28,386 nt of DNA from Phoronis australis (lineage: Eukaryota > Phoronida > Phoronidae): NCBI GenBank assembly GCA_002633005.1, contig NMRA01001100.1, positions 1 to 28,386 on the forward strand, in the 5' to 3' direction. Below, in pieces: positions 17,430 through 27,860 of this stretch. A program made the position numbers and the translations under genes. The notes under the pieces are model-generated. The model saw only the letters and a program-made list of their open reading frames with translations. It was not told where the DNA came from and searched no databases. Positions within the stretch are counted from its first letter, which is position 1; every line of letters starts with the position of its first letter.

Positions 17430-19620
17430 AATTGTTAACCATTATGTTTGAACTTTGTCATTTTTTCAACCATTGATTGGGAATTTACCATTTGACAATA
17501 CAATATATGGTGGTTGCAAATCAGAGAGTGTTAACATGACAACCAGCAAACCTAACAATAACACTGGCAATATATCAAGTTACCAAATTCAATTGGCTTT
17601 ACAGAAGTTAAAAACATTGGTCACTTTGACACCTCCTTTGTTATAGCCAAGAACAGGACGGGTGTGTTTAAATTTATATTATTTGAAAAGAGTACTATTA
17701 AGTTAAGTCACAAATATATTGAGACGGACATGGAAGGATTACCAAAAGGTGAATAATTTTCGGTGTAACCAGAGATTTGATCACAGTAACCCTTCTAAAA
17801 GGCGTCAGGTTTCTTCTTGACCTATATCTCAATAGGATTTGTATCTCTTTTAAATTTTGGCAAAAATGTTTGATCAGCCATATCCTTTAGAATGACTCCA
17901 ACTCCAAGGAGCACAGAAAAATATTTTTTGTCTACGACAGACTTTTTTCTTTTGTAGTATTTTTTCTGACTATTAGCATTAATACCAAACTAAACCGAGC
18001 AACGTTTGTCTTTTCGACAATGATGCGAAGGCCAGAAAAATAAGCAATGTTTCAAAAAATTCAAAGTAGACCGCAACGAAACTTCAGATCCATCTAATGT
18101 CATGGATGTACCAACCGCATTCTGAGAAATACTGCCCACACTGTTATCCATCATTTCTGATCATATGAGCAATTGTCTCCGCATAAATAGTACATAGATG
18201 GGGGGGGGGGGGGGNAAGGGTCACATTGCCTAACCCCACTTTGGATATTAAACCAGCGTGACTGTTGTCCATTAACTTTAACACAAAATTTTGTTTGGGT
18301 AAACACTCTGGCCCTATGTTTTATAGAGCATCCACACAAGAGAACTCGGTCGGCCATTTGTATTCCAAAAAGATATCTCCCTCCCACCTCCGAATCCAAA
18401 GATTCAACGCTGTTCAAAGCGCCATCCATTGCACAAAAAGATAACCAATGTCACAATCCAAAATCAAAAAAAGGAAAGAATTTTGCCTATAAAGTCCTAG
18501 GCTAAAAATCAAACACTTTCTCAAAATCAGTAAAAGCAACCCGCGTTTGCCAATTTTCTCAGTGTAATAAAAAGCTCCTAAAGTATACGAATGTTTTCGC
18601 TCATATTCCTTCCCGAGACAAAGTCCGTTAGGTCTTCGTGGATAAATTTAGCTAAAAACATTTTGAATTAAATAAGTCCTGAAACTGCTGCTGAAGCTAA
18701 CTTATAAGTGACAATGAGCAGACATATAAGAAGCCAGTTCTTAAGATAATAATTACTTTTGTGGCCCCATGTTGGTATCCATGTAATGACTCCCTCCATT
18801 GGGTGGATGACAACTTTCCAATATCAAATCCTGTATTAAAAGAACGTGCAACAAAAATTCCAACGTCGGTCTAGAAAATTTTAAAAATTCAAGGGTAAAC
18901 CTGTAAGAGAAAGAACTCATTGTTTTTCCGTTTTTTTGAAACAACAGGCTACCTCTTCGATACTATTTTTTCCATTTCAGAAAGCTTTGGACAATTGGCA
19001 TCTTTTAAAATGTCACAAAAATCAACCCCTTTGCTACACCTAAACTCATCCAAATTTTCATAAACGTTCTGTGTTCATGGATAATTTCATATTCATCTTT
19101 TGTTTTAGCATTGTCTGCCTTTCTTAAAAAGGCATATGTTTGCAGGATTAGTGTATGTTTCCAAATGGCGAATTAGATGAATTTTCGCCATGTTCGATCC
19201 ATTTGACCTTGATCCTAATCATGAGATCTTGTAATTTCTCCCTTCTCAAATCATAATTGGTCGGTTAAGCCTTCACTCAAAATCCTAGCGATAAAAAATT
19301 CTTCCGTTAACCTGTTGAATTGTACAAGTAGATCACAATCTGGAATCTGATCAATGTCTGATGAATTATCAACTACACGTTAGTTTTTAACAGTTTTAAT
19401 AACACTTTTTACCAAACTTACATATTCCATGTTTTTAGCATGGATTTGTTGATTTCCAGAAAGTATTTTTCCTTTTAGTCTTTTCTTTTTTGTTGAAATA
19501 ATTTTAAAGGTCAAATTCACCATGAAATGATCTGTTATAGCCTGGCTCTATTCTGTCGTCCTCTGTCTCTATCCATAATCTTTTCTAGAGTGCTTCTTCC
19601 CTGCTCTCCATTTATATTTT
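17430..19620 (-). pseudogene. Decayed LINE ORF2 relic, Tx1/L1-type (endonuclease end, reverse transcriptase, C-terminal region)
   Basis: Reading the minus strand from high to low coordinates, family-typical blocks appear in the right order but in changing frames with stops. They are the tail of the APE endonuclease (AITDHFMVNLTFK, ~19505-19545); linker (RIKVKWIEHGE ~19184-19216, KTKDEYEIIHEH ~19075-19130); RT start (GVITWIP, YYLKNW, TYKLASAAVS ~18680-18800); SGRNMSENIRIL (~18583-18620); YYTEKIGKRGLL (~18535-18570); VNGQQSRWFNIQSGVRQCDP (~18217-18277); AHMIRNDG (~18150-18172); LDGSEVSLRSTLNFLKH (~18045-18100); MADQTFLPKFK (~17855-17890); RNLTPFRRVTVIKSL (~17770-17815); and GGVKVTNVFNFCKAN (~17600-17645). 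The catalytic YADD box is N-A-V-G at 18111-18122, so both metal-binding Asp are lost. Most of the endonuclease and all of ORF1 are absent (5' truncation). It is dead. The clade assignment rests on motif resemblance. Confidence 0.85.
18200..18215. repeat. Poly-G tract (15 G) ending in an ambiguous base
   Basis: On the LINE strand this is a poly-C run directly after the GVRQCDP codons, where the family has L-S-P-Y-L-F. The N at 18215 suggests unresolved homopolymer length. Confidence 0.9.
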
Positions 19621-20192
19621 TTGTCCTGATTAAATTCACAATTAATGTGAAAAGAAAGCGTCACGTATAAAACAAAATTCAAAACGCCAAAACGAAATGT
19701 AAATCCAAAGTTTTTTACCCGGCCTGTCAAAACTCAGGCACAAAAAGTGGACACTGATTTCATATCTTCAGATGCCGAGGGCGTTTATCAGAAGGTCATA
19801 TCTAATTATGGTGGTGCTAACTGGATTTTATTTCTGGCGATTCATACTCATTTCTGTCATACTCAGGTTCGAAAGTCACGAAAGCTTTGTAACTTTGTGA
19901 TTCATCGATTGTTTCTGTCCAGTGTCCGACTCCAGCCTCTGTGCCGGCTGCTGTTATGATCTCAAACTACAATGTACATGTACATGTATTTGCGTGGCAT
20001 CTACATCCCGTTTTCCACTATTGGGCATTGGCGTATACATGTATGTGGAAAACATACATTCCCACAATCTTGAACAGTGAGCCAGGACTTAATGCTGAGG
20101 CGTCATACTCAATATGTGTCTGACAGCTACATGTATGTACTGTACGTTCCCAGCAATGGTAAAAAACAATACTTTTTCTTCATCAAATGCAC
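19621..20192. other. Region without recognised gene
   Basis: It contains TACATGTA/GTACATGTACATGT palindromic repeats near 19972-19988, 20036 and 20130. No coding domain recognised. Confidence 0.5.
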
Positions 20193-20432
20193 TTAGAAAT
20201 TGGAGAAACCTTCGTCAAATGTCCGTTTTTGTGACATGTCGAAGCAGGATTCTTCAAAATGGGCTGAGCACAGCAAGACCCCTGAATCTTTCGCTTGCTC
20301 TACCGTGTGCTTTGTGACGCACGGGGCTGTGTCTGTTCTAGGCGATATTGGGGTATTTTGGAAAAACAAAAACTGAAATATTGTCTGTCCGAGACCAGTA
20401 CCTAGGTTCGCGGGTGGTGTAGAACAACACAA
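20193..20432 (-). pseudogene. Possible THAP-domain remnant
   Basis: A 79-codon minus-strand frame starts MCCSTPP and contains the block GVLLCSAHFEESCFDMSQKR (~20220-20279). That block closely resembles the second half of a THAP zinc finger (C-S-x-H-F-x-x-x-C-F). An upstream C-C and a possible F-F-x-N before it would fit the first half, but the expected Trp and the C-terminal A-V-P-T-I/L-F box are absent. THAP domains occur in host DNA-binding proteins and in P-element-type transposases. It is probably a fragment in a partly scrambled frame; the match is by eye. Confidence 0.35.
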
Positions 20433-22999
20433 TGGTGGAGACCGGATCTACCGATCACGTCACAAACAAATTAATTATTTAACTTTTAACACATATTTAT
20501 TGATTAAAAGTAAACAAATTGAAGAAGAAATACCTAAAATATAAAAAATATTGGTAGTTGAATTCAAGATTGTGTGACCATGGTGTGAAATGTTTACAGT
20601 AGAAAGTTTGATGTTTAACTTTTTATCAACTTGGCATTGATTGGGTCATGTTATCACGTGTTTTGGGTATAATTTAGCAAACTAATGCACATCGATAGCA
20701 AAACCAACAGAATGGCCGAACGCTCAAAAATGCTGTTACATTTTTTCTACTGTATCATTTAGTTTTCGTTTTGTGCAACTTTTGAATTTTCTATGAAAAT
20801 CTTAAAATTCAGTTTTTATATTTCCTCGTGCAAAAGTAGAACGTTTCAGAAACAATTCTTAACAACATGTTCGAGAACGACGCGTGATGCATAGTGTGTG
20901 AAAGTTCCGTAAGGATCCGATCACCTATCTTTGAAACTGTAGAGTTGATTGTGGTCTAGATGACATTTTGCCGCTATTTAGGTCACGTGACCTAAAACTT
21001 GCAAAATTCCAAAAATATAATGTGTTTTTGACCATCAGTAATGTTTGCATAAGAAACTAGATCCTGAATGATACGTATATTTTATCCTATATATCGCCCT
21101 TTAACAGCTGTTTGACATGGGTGAACCAGTTTTCCTATTATATTATTTATACGGGCTGTAAGAACTTTTGTAAGTATTTTATAATCAGCATTCAATAGAT
21201 ATATTGGACATAAATTATCTCAGAACTGGAGCTCGGCATCATCTTTTGACTTGGGTAAGTGCGTTATTGCTCCATGTCTCTGTGACGAAGATAATTCCCC
21301 CTCTGAAAAACATACATGTACAACCAGAGAGTGTGAATACAACACATGGTACATACATGTACTATATGCATCCTCAAAAAGACATTTTCGTTCGATTTGA
21401 ATTAGATTTTTGCCTGATTTTGTTGCGGACATTATTTGGACAATTGACCTATTGATGACGACCCAGATTAAAACAAGCTAGGCCTAAAATAATCGCCTGA
21501 TCACCGTACGTCGGAATTTTCATTGGTACATCTTTGCTGATAGTTATGTCTTTTAGATCAGGAAAACATTTTTTCAGGAAAGACGCCTTAGATCGATGCT
21601 TTAGTTAACCAAATGAACGAATGCAATCAAATTTGCCATCGCACACGTGACTTAACTTCACCAGGAAGCTGCACACCAACAGTGTAATACGGCCTATACA
21701 AGTGTATACGGAGTTGCTCTACTGTATTCACACACACACATGGGAAATGTTTTATTCCTGTATGGGTGATTGTGGCCACGGAAATATATGTATGGGATAC
21801 TAGAAAGTAGACCCAATCCATGGTTGAGTCATATTCCACGGTTGGTGTACAGCCTTCTGCGCGGAGGGTGAATTTGCGTGTGCAACGGCAAATTTCATGG
21901 GTTTCGTTCACTTAGCGTCATGCAAGAGGTTGTTCATGAAAAGCAATTTTAATGCTTTAAAACTATAAACTTTCAGTAAAGATTTACCCATGAAAATTCC
22001 GATGAACGGTGATGAGGCCGTTATTTTAATTTGGGTTATCAACAATTTAATTTTCCAATTGTCTACATAACGTATCCAACAAAATCGGGCAAATGTACAA
22101 TTCAAGTGGAACGAAAACATCTTCTTAAGATACTTTTGTCATATTTACACTATCCAATACTTCAGGAAGTTTTTACCTAATATAGAGTACATCTATTGGT
22201 TTTCTGCTCATTGGGTTCTTTGGCTCTCAACATCCGCGAATCTGCCACCTCGCTTAACACAATTTCCGATAGGGTTTGTCCGGTGCTGTGATGAGCGGAG
22301 AAAATTTCCTATCGCTACAGAGTATTCCCATTCTAGAAAACAAAAACGAGAAATTCATCGAAGCTAAAACAACAGACCAGTTAAATATTCCTTGATGTGT
22401 ATACAGTTTCCAAGGAGGGTTTATTTATGTCATTGAATTGCTCACTTTGCATTTCACAAAATAATTTTTTTATCAATTTATTACCTAATAAAATGTTACT
22501 ACTTATTCAGCATCACGACTTAATTGTAGAGAATCTTGTCGCTTTACCAACGCGCGTACGATTAGTATACATGTACACTGTACACATGACTCCATATAAC
22601 AAGCCAAAACGTGTATCGTTTCTACGCAAACATGCTCATGGAGTAAATAGGTTATCCCACATACATACAGTAGAAGTATTACTACGATATTCTGTCTCGA
22701 GTTCATTTCATTTTTTAATGTCCGATCTTGGCCTTCGGTGTCGTTGGGACACTCCAAGGTTAATTGAATTCTCTATAGGATATGCCAGTATTATTCCTAT
22801 GTAGGCGGGACAACCTATATATCTGCAAATTTTAAGTTGTTAAAACCCACTTTGAAAGTGCTCAAAAGTCACATTGTTTGAAATTATAGCGTGGTCTGCT
22901 TTTAGTTTTAGTGGTGGGTTTGTGTGGACTTCATCGTTACTTCGCGTCACGAAGTTCGTAAGTTTTGAACAATAGTGCAATGACTAGGAGTGACTCTCG
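20433..22999. other. Region without recognised gene
   Basis: AT-rich sequence with TACATGTA-type palindromes (21314, 21352, 22567). Open frames at 21627-21911 (-) and 22397-22804 (+) have no recognisable domain. The short match TGCGCGGAGGGTG near 21857 and 27802 may be a shared mobile-element scrap. Confidence 0.5.
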
Positions 23000-24240
23000 T
23001 TGATATTAACTATCATCTTGTGGATGGCAAAAATTGAAATGGTGCACGCTTCTCTATATCATTGAGCCAGGACTAAACTTTGTACTCAAAACCCAATGAG
23101 GAGTTTTTGAGATTTTCCACCGTGATTTATTTAAAGTATATAAAACCACCAATTTCATATAAAAAACATCCAAAACAACGTCACCAGTCGACCAGGTATC
23201 AAATTTGAGCATCTTCAAACACCATCTGACGATATGTTCGTTAGCCGATCTCGAGTTACGGTCATTTACATACTACGCAGATGGAGACAACCAATCACAA
23301 CATTAGTCATCAACCATTGACAAATAGGCCGATATTGCTGCTTGTTTTCCCGCGGTTTATGGTGTAACAAAGAATTGCAATGTGTTGCGTTTATAGTGGT
23401 TGTGACAACTCAAGATTTGAACGCGCTGTGACTTTTCAATTTTCCCGCGGGAAACTAGGGGAGAGCGAATATATCACAATTTTGTATAAGAATGTCGCGT
23501 GTCGGTGGACATCACGCACCGGCGCTGGGTACGTTCATACGTCATGTTGGTGTCCGTGGAGCTAAGAAACATTCAATTGTTGCCGATTTCTTCAATTTTC
23601 TCTTGTTTGGGATAGTGCATTCGCGGTTGCCATGTGTAATGCTGTAAATACATGGACAGCTTTAATGATGCTGAAAATGTAGTCACTTATTGGTACAAAA
23701 TAAATGGTGGTTTTAAACACTTTAAGTGAATGTTATTTGGTGCTCGATTGAATTTCCCGTATATTCCAGCGACAGACTCCATTATAAACGCGAGAATTTA
23801 TGTAAAAATCTCGAAATTATGACTTCATATTAGAGCTTTAGTGCTGGAGTTATAAAGCACAGATTAGAAGTAGTTGAATCATGAATATAAAGATTAGACC
23901 AATGCGTTTGCTACCAAATCCATCAGTTTTGGTATTTCATACAGAGGCGTGTTAGCGACAAATGACCGATCAAAACGTCGTCCCAAAGTTAATAGCCCAG
24001 AGTTTGCTGTAAATAGACCGATAAATTTTAGAAATGACGTTAGTCGTTAGTAGCTCGATTACATAACCTAATAATCAGGGCGACAATGTGTGTCGGCGTT
24101 CACAACAGTATTTTTACACCAAAGAACGATGTTTCAAAACCAGTAGATGGCATTGTGGTAATACGTTGGCAGTTCGTTAGCAGTTGTGTATAAACAAAGG
24201 TTTAGTCCTCCACTGACGTGTGTCTGTGAGCGCGTGCGCC
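23000..24240 (+). repeat. Duplicated block, copy 1
   Basis: 23000-23708 matches 24908-25624, and 23709-24240 matches 27861-28386, both in direct orientation. Similarity is high with scattered substitutions and small indels. Long identical runs include CACCATCTGACGATATGTTC, GCCGATCTCGAGTTACGGTC, ACAACCAATCACAACATTAG, GTTTGCTACCAAATCCATCA and AAACGTCGTCCCAAAGTTAA. In copy 1 the halves are contiguous, which shows the ancestral order. Confidence 0.9.
23380..23565 (+). CDS. Short ORF MCCVYSGCDNS..., possible first exon of a THAP-like protein
   Basis: A 61-codon frame begins with MCCVYSGCDNS and continues VTFQFSRGKLGESEY, reminiscent of the N-terminus of a THAP zinc finger (C-x(4)-C, then a V-T-F-x-F block). 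The second zinc ligands C-x2-H are not recognisable. A CCAAT box lies at 23291, a perfect TTTCCCGCGGGAAA palindrome (E2F-type) at 23441-23454 inside the frame, and AATAAA at 23699-23704. The second copy at 25289 has the same MCCV-x-x-GCDNS start but a stop after 13 codons. It could be a small gene, a transposon fragment or chance. Confidence 0.3.
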   Translation: MCCVYSGCDNSRFERAVTFQFSRGKLGESEYITILYKNVACRWTSRTGAGYVHTSCWCPWS

Positions 24241-24907
24241 GATGAAATACTTATTTTTTATCGAAACGGAGTCGTACGATGGGTTGTTGAAAAAATAGTA
24301 ATCATTGTAAGGCGGAAGACTCCACCGCCTGTATTGCATGGTTTATAGTACACGTAAATCCTAATAATTCTCGGAGCCATCGGTGTTTTATATACATTTC
24401 AATTCCAGTGTTTTATTTTGCAAATCGGTTTTAGTCCCCAGTTGTTTCATATCCTTTCCATTTTGAAGAATCATAATTTTAAGTTATCCAGTCGCTTCAC
24501 GCGGTTTTTGTTTCTTTGCAGATGTATGTCGTAACATACCCGACTACTACGCCTGCCTCGACTTATTACTAAGCTCGTCGCACAGCCAACTATGCTTGAA
24601 CGAGACGGCCTATTGGCGCTCCCTGAGAGCAAATTGTTCAAAGTTGTGCCGTATGTGTAGAGGAACCCAAAGCAAGTATACATGTAGTAGTCGTAGAGAA
24701 GTAGGCCTACGCGTAAACATAGTGGTTTTTTGTACAGCGCTTTACATCCGGTATTTTCCGCTGACTGAAATTCTTTCGGAACATCTCAGATGTTTTAGTA
24801 ACCTCATATTTGTTCTTGGAGATAAACGCTATCTGTGCATTTGGGAACTTCAATGCTACGGCCAATCGTAACTCTTATTTTTAAGTGAAAAAACGTTCTA
24901 GCTAGAA
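24241..24907. other. Spacer between duplicated blocks; possibly the rest of the duplication unit
   Basis: No feature recognised. If the duplication is a simple tandem event with unit 23000-24907, the counterpart of this stretch lies beyond the end of the window. Confidence 0.45.
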
Positions 24908-25624
24908 GTTGAGGTCAACTATCATTTCGTGGATGACAAATATTGAAATGGTGCACGGTTCTCTATATCATTAAGCGATGTCTAATCTTTGTAGGCCTAC
25001 TCGAAACTCAAAGAGGGTTTTTCAGATTTCCCACCTTTATTTATTTAAAGTACATAAAATCACCAATTTCATATCAAAATATCCAAAATAACGTCACCAG
25101 TCGATCAGGTATCAAATTTGAACCCCCTCAAACACCATCTGACGATATGTTCATTAGCCGATCTCGAGTTACGGTCATTTACATACTACGCAGATGGAGA
25201 CAACCAATCACAACATTAGTCATCCTCCATTGAAAAATAGGCCCCGCTGCTCGTTATCCTGTGGTTAATGGTGTAACAAAGAAATGCAATGTGTTGCGTT
25301 TGTGATGGTTGTGACAACTCAGCATTTTAACACGCTGCGACATTTTCATTTTCGCGCGGGACACTAGAGAAGTTCAGATATGACACAAGTTTGTACAAGA
25401 AAGTCGCTGGTCGGTGCACATCACACACCAGCGCTGGGTACGTTCATACGCCATGCTGGTGTCTGTGGTGCTAAAAACAGTCAATTGTTCCCGTATTTCT
25501 TCAATTTCCTCTTGTTTGGGATAATGAATTCGCGGTTGTCATGTGTAATGGTACAAACACATGTGCAGGTTTAATGGTGCTGGAAATGTAGTCACATGTT
25601 GATACAAAATAAATGGTGGTTTCA
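24908..25624 (+). repeat. Duplicated block, copy 2, first half
   Basis: It aligns with 23000-23708, keeping the CCAAT box (25204-25210), the ATGTGTTGC start (25289; stop after 13 codons) and AATAAA (25608-25613). It ends at the 7-bp target duplication GGTTTCA (25618-25624). Confidence 0.9.
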
Positions 25625-27853
25625 TTCCCGTATCCAGCATTGCGCAGGGGTTGGTTCTAAATTCTTGATCGGTGGACATTTGATATTTTGCAAATGTCGA
25701 CACTGTGGAGTTTTCATTAATGCCCTCAGTTGACGCAGCTCAAGCAGGAGAAGGGGAAATTTGTATACACAACGGTGACTCTCAGCTTGATGTTTTTGAG
25801 ATGAGACGGAATTATTAATACCAGAGATGAGGATGCCGTTACGGTTGCTCGCAAAGAACGGGACTGAATTTGGATGTAATGTGGTCCAAAACGTTTTCGT
25901 GTTACGTCCTGCCAAATTTTCAAATCAGGCATCCTTAAGTGCGTGATTGCACTTACTCGGACAGCAATATGCAGTCGGAGAACAACTTGACGATTTTTTG
26001 TCTAGATATGTTCTTGCGTGTTACTTAAGTTGCTTACGTCATGGGAAACGATAACAGCCCACTACTCACCATTCGATTCGCCATTCCAAAGGTTCACTAC
26101 GTTGAAGAATCTCTACTACGAAACTATGTAACTTTTTCAACTCATGCGTTATTTTTACACTTTTACATGCAAACATGAATGATACGTCGGTTATTAGATA
26201 CACTGACTGGTGTACCTTCACCGAAACAACGTCCGTGTACTAAAATATTTTGTTTGGATTTCACGTGCACGCGAAATTACCCGTATGTCTTACAAACACG
26301 GAAAATGAGAACGTTATTGCATTTAAGAGAACATGGAGTGGAAATGTTGATGAATTATTAACCACTATACATTCAAATCCTGTCAAGGTCGCATCATTTC
26401 ACAGCGCGACTGGATAGTTTAGGGCCTGAACCTCACCCACCGGAGCCACGCACACGACCGGGTCGAAATTAAAATGTACACTGTAGTTGGCAAGCTACCC
26501 TGTCCCTGACAGACTTCAGGAAGCCAAAGAGGGCCATTCAGTCTTCTTAAATTTATAAACGTAGGTCGCCGCAGCCGTGAACCGTGCCCCACATGTTTTC
26601 CATGCTTGAGAATGAGTCATAATAGGTAGATTCAAGGATCACGTTTTGCCGTGATTGGAACTGAGCTCATTGGTAAACAATGTAATCCATAAGAATTATT
26701 CAACATTTGCACACCCTTTAAATGGTTACTAAATGGGCATAAATACAATACTTTATTCATGTCTGACTAATTAGCAGACAATCGGAGTAATGAGCTGGGT
26801 GGCTCAGTGGATTGATGTCCGGACTCTTGTTTGGGAGCTTGGGTTCGAATCCTGGCATCACTGGCTGACAATCGAGCGATGCACAAAGATGTCTCCGACT
26901 CCTCTGAGCTCGGTCTTACTAATTAGTATGTGAAAGGATGTGAACCTGGCTATAATGCGAAAGCGGCTCCTGGAGCTACTCTTACATTTAAGAAAAAAAA
27001 AAACTGTCGGAGCTCCAGGTTTGGAATTGTGGACATTCGAAGTAGTGAAGTTTCGAAGGTGACAATTAACTTTCGGAGTAGAAAACCTTCGGAATAGTTG
27101 CACCTAAACTTGGAAATCTTTTCATGAAGTTACAGTAGTTGCTCGTATGAAGTCTGTGAGGCTGTGTACCACTGACACTATTGACAAGAGAAGTCTATCT
27201 TCATTGACCAAAATTTTTATTGGGTCTAGACCTATTTTTCCCCAAAATATGAGCATGCTCGTCGGTGTTTTCTCTGTTCAAGAAAAAAACGGTTATTGTT
27301 AACTTATGGTTTTTGAGCAGCGACGGAGAGCTGCCTGTAGTTAACCTGCCGTCGGCTTCTAATGAATTTAAAAGGACGGAAACAAACACTCTTGTACACG
27401 CATATATGTCAAGCCACCAATTTACAGTCGAAGTGGACACTGGATGAAAACATAGTATTTGACTATCACCTCTCGCTGCTAAATTGCTTAGCTAGGTATA
27501 GCCATTTACTTCTAGACTCCATTGTAACCTTACGATATAACCACCACGTGTATTCAATGCCGATGAGTAACAAAAAGCATTCTGTAATCGTCTGCACGAT
27601 CCCGTCATCAACGGAAATACCACTCGGGTGCAGTTGGCTGAGTACTGCCCGATGAAAACGTGAGGCGATTTGAATCAGAAGCAAATTCAAAATTATCACT
27701 AACTCAGTTATCATTGTAGTTAGTAGTACCAGTAGCTGCAACAGTTTTGTTGTTGTCCATATGTATCCTATATTTAACGGATAGGATGGGGCTAGACCTT
27801 TTGCGCGGAGGGTGCTTCGATCGAACCCCTCGAATCCCCTGGCTACGGGCCTG
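25625..27853. mobile_element. 2.2-kb DNA-transposon insertion with imperfect TIRs splitting copy 2
   Basis: It is flanked by GGTTTCA at 25618-25624 and 27854-27860, while copy 1 is uninterrupted at the same point (GGTTTTAAACACTT). The left end reads CCCGTATCCAG...CAGGGGTT (25627-25652). The right end, on the minus strand, reads CAGGCCCGTAGCCAGGGGAT followed by TCGAGGGGTT (27824-27853). A 7-bp duplication (7 of 8 for the 8-mer) would fit hAT-like or P-like superfamilies. No transposase is recognisable in the frames at 25622-25915 (-), 26179-26361 (+) or 27466-27861 (-), so it is probably non-autonomous or decayed. Confidence 0.75.
26792..27003 (+). mobile_element. tRNA-derived SINE
   Basis: The head carries pol III boxes at tRNA spacing: A box TGGCTCAGTGG (26800-26810) and B box GGTTCGAATCC (26842-26852). 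A body of about 150 bp follows, then an A-rich tail AAGAAAAAAAAAAA (26990-27003). Possible target duplication: ACAATCGGAG before and ACTGTCGGAG after, two mismatches. It is nested inside the 25625-27853 insertion. The parent tRNA and SINE family are not identified. Confidence 0.7.
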
Positions 27854-27860
27854 GGTTTCA

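Noticed and set aside
22397-22804. 135-codon plus-strand frame
   Set aside because: The longest clean frame outside the gap, but it has no domain, no clear splice or promoter context and AT-rich composition typical of noncoding sequence.
26791-26866. A functional tRNA gene
   Set aside because: A and B boxes are present but the acceptor stem does not pair, and an A-tailed body follows; it is a SINE head.
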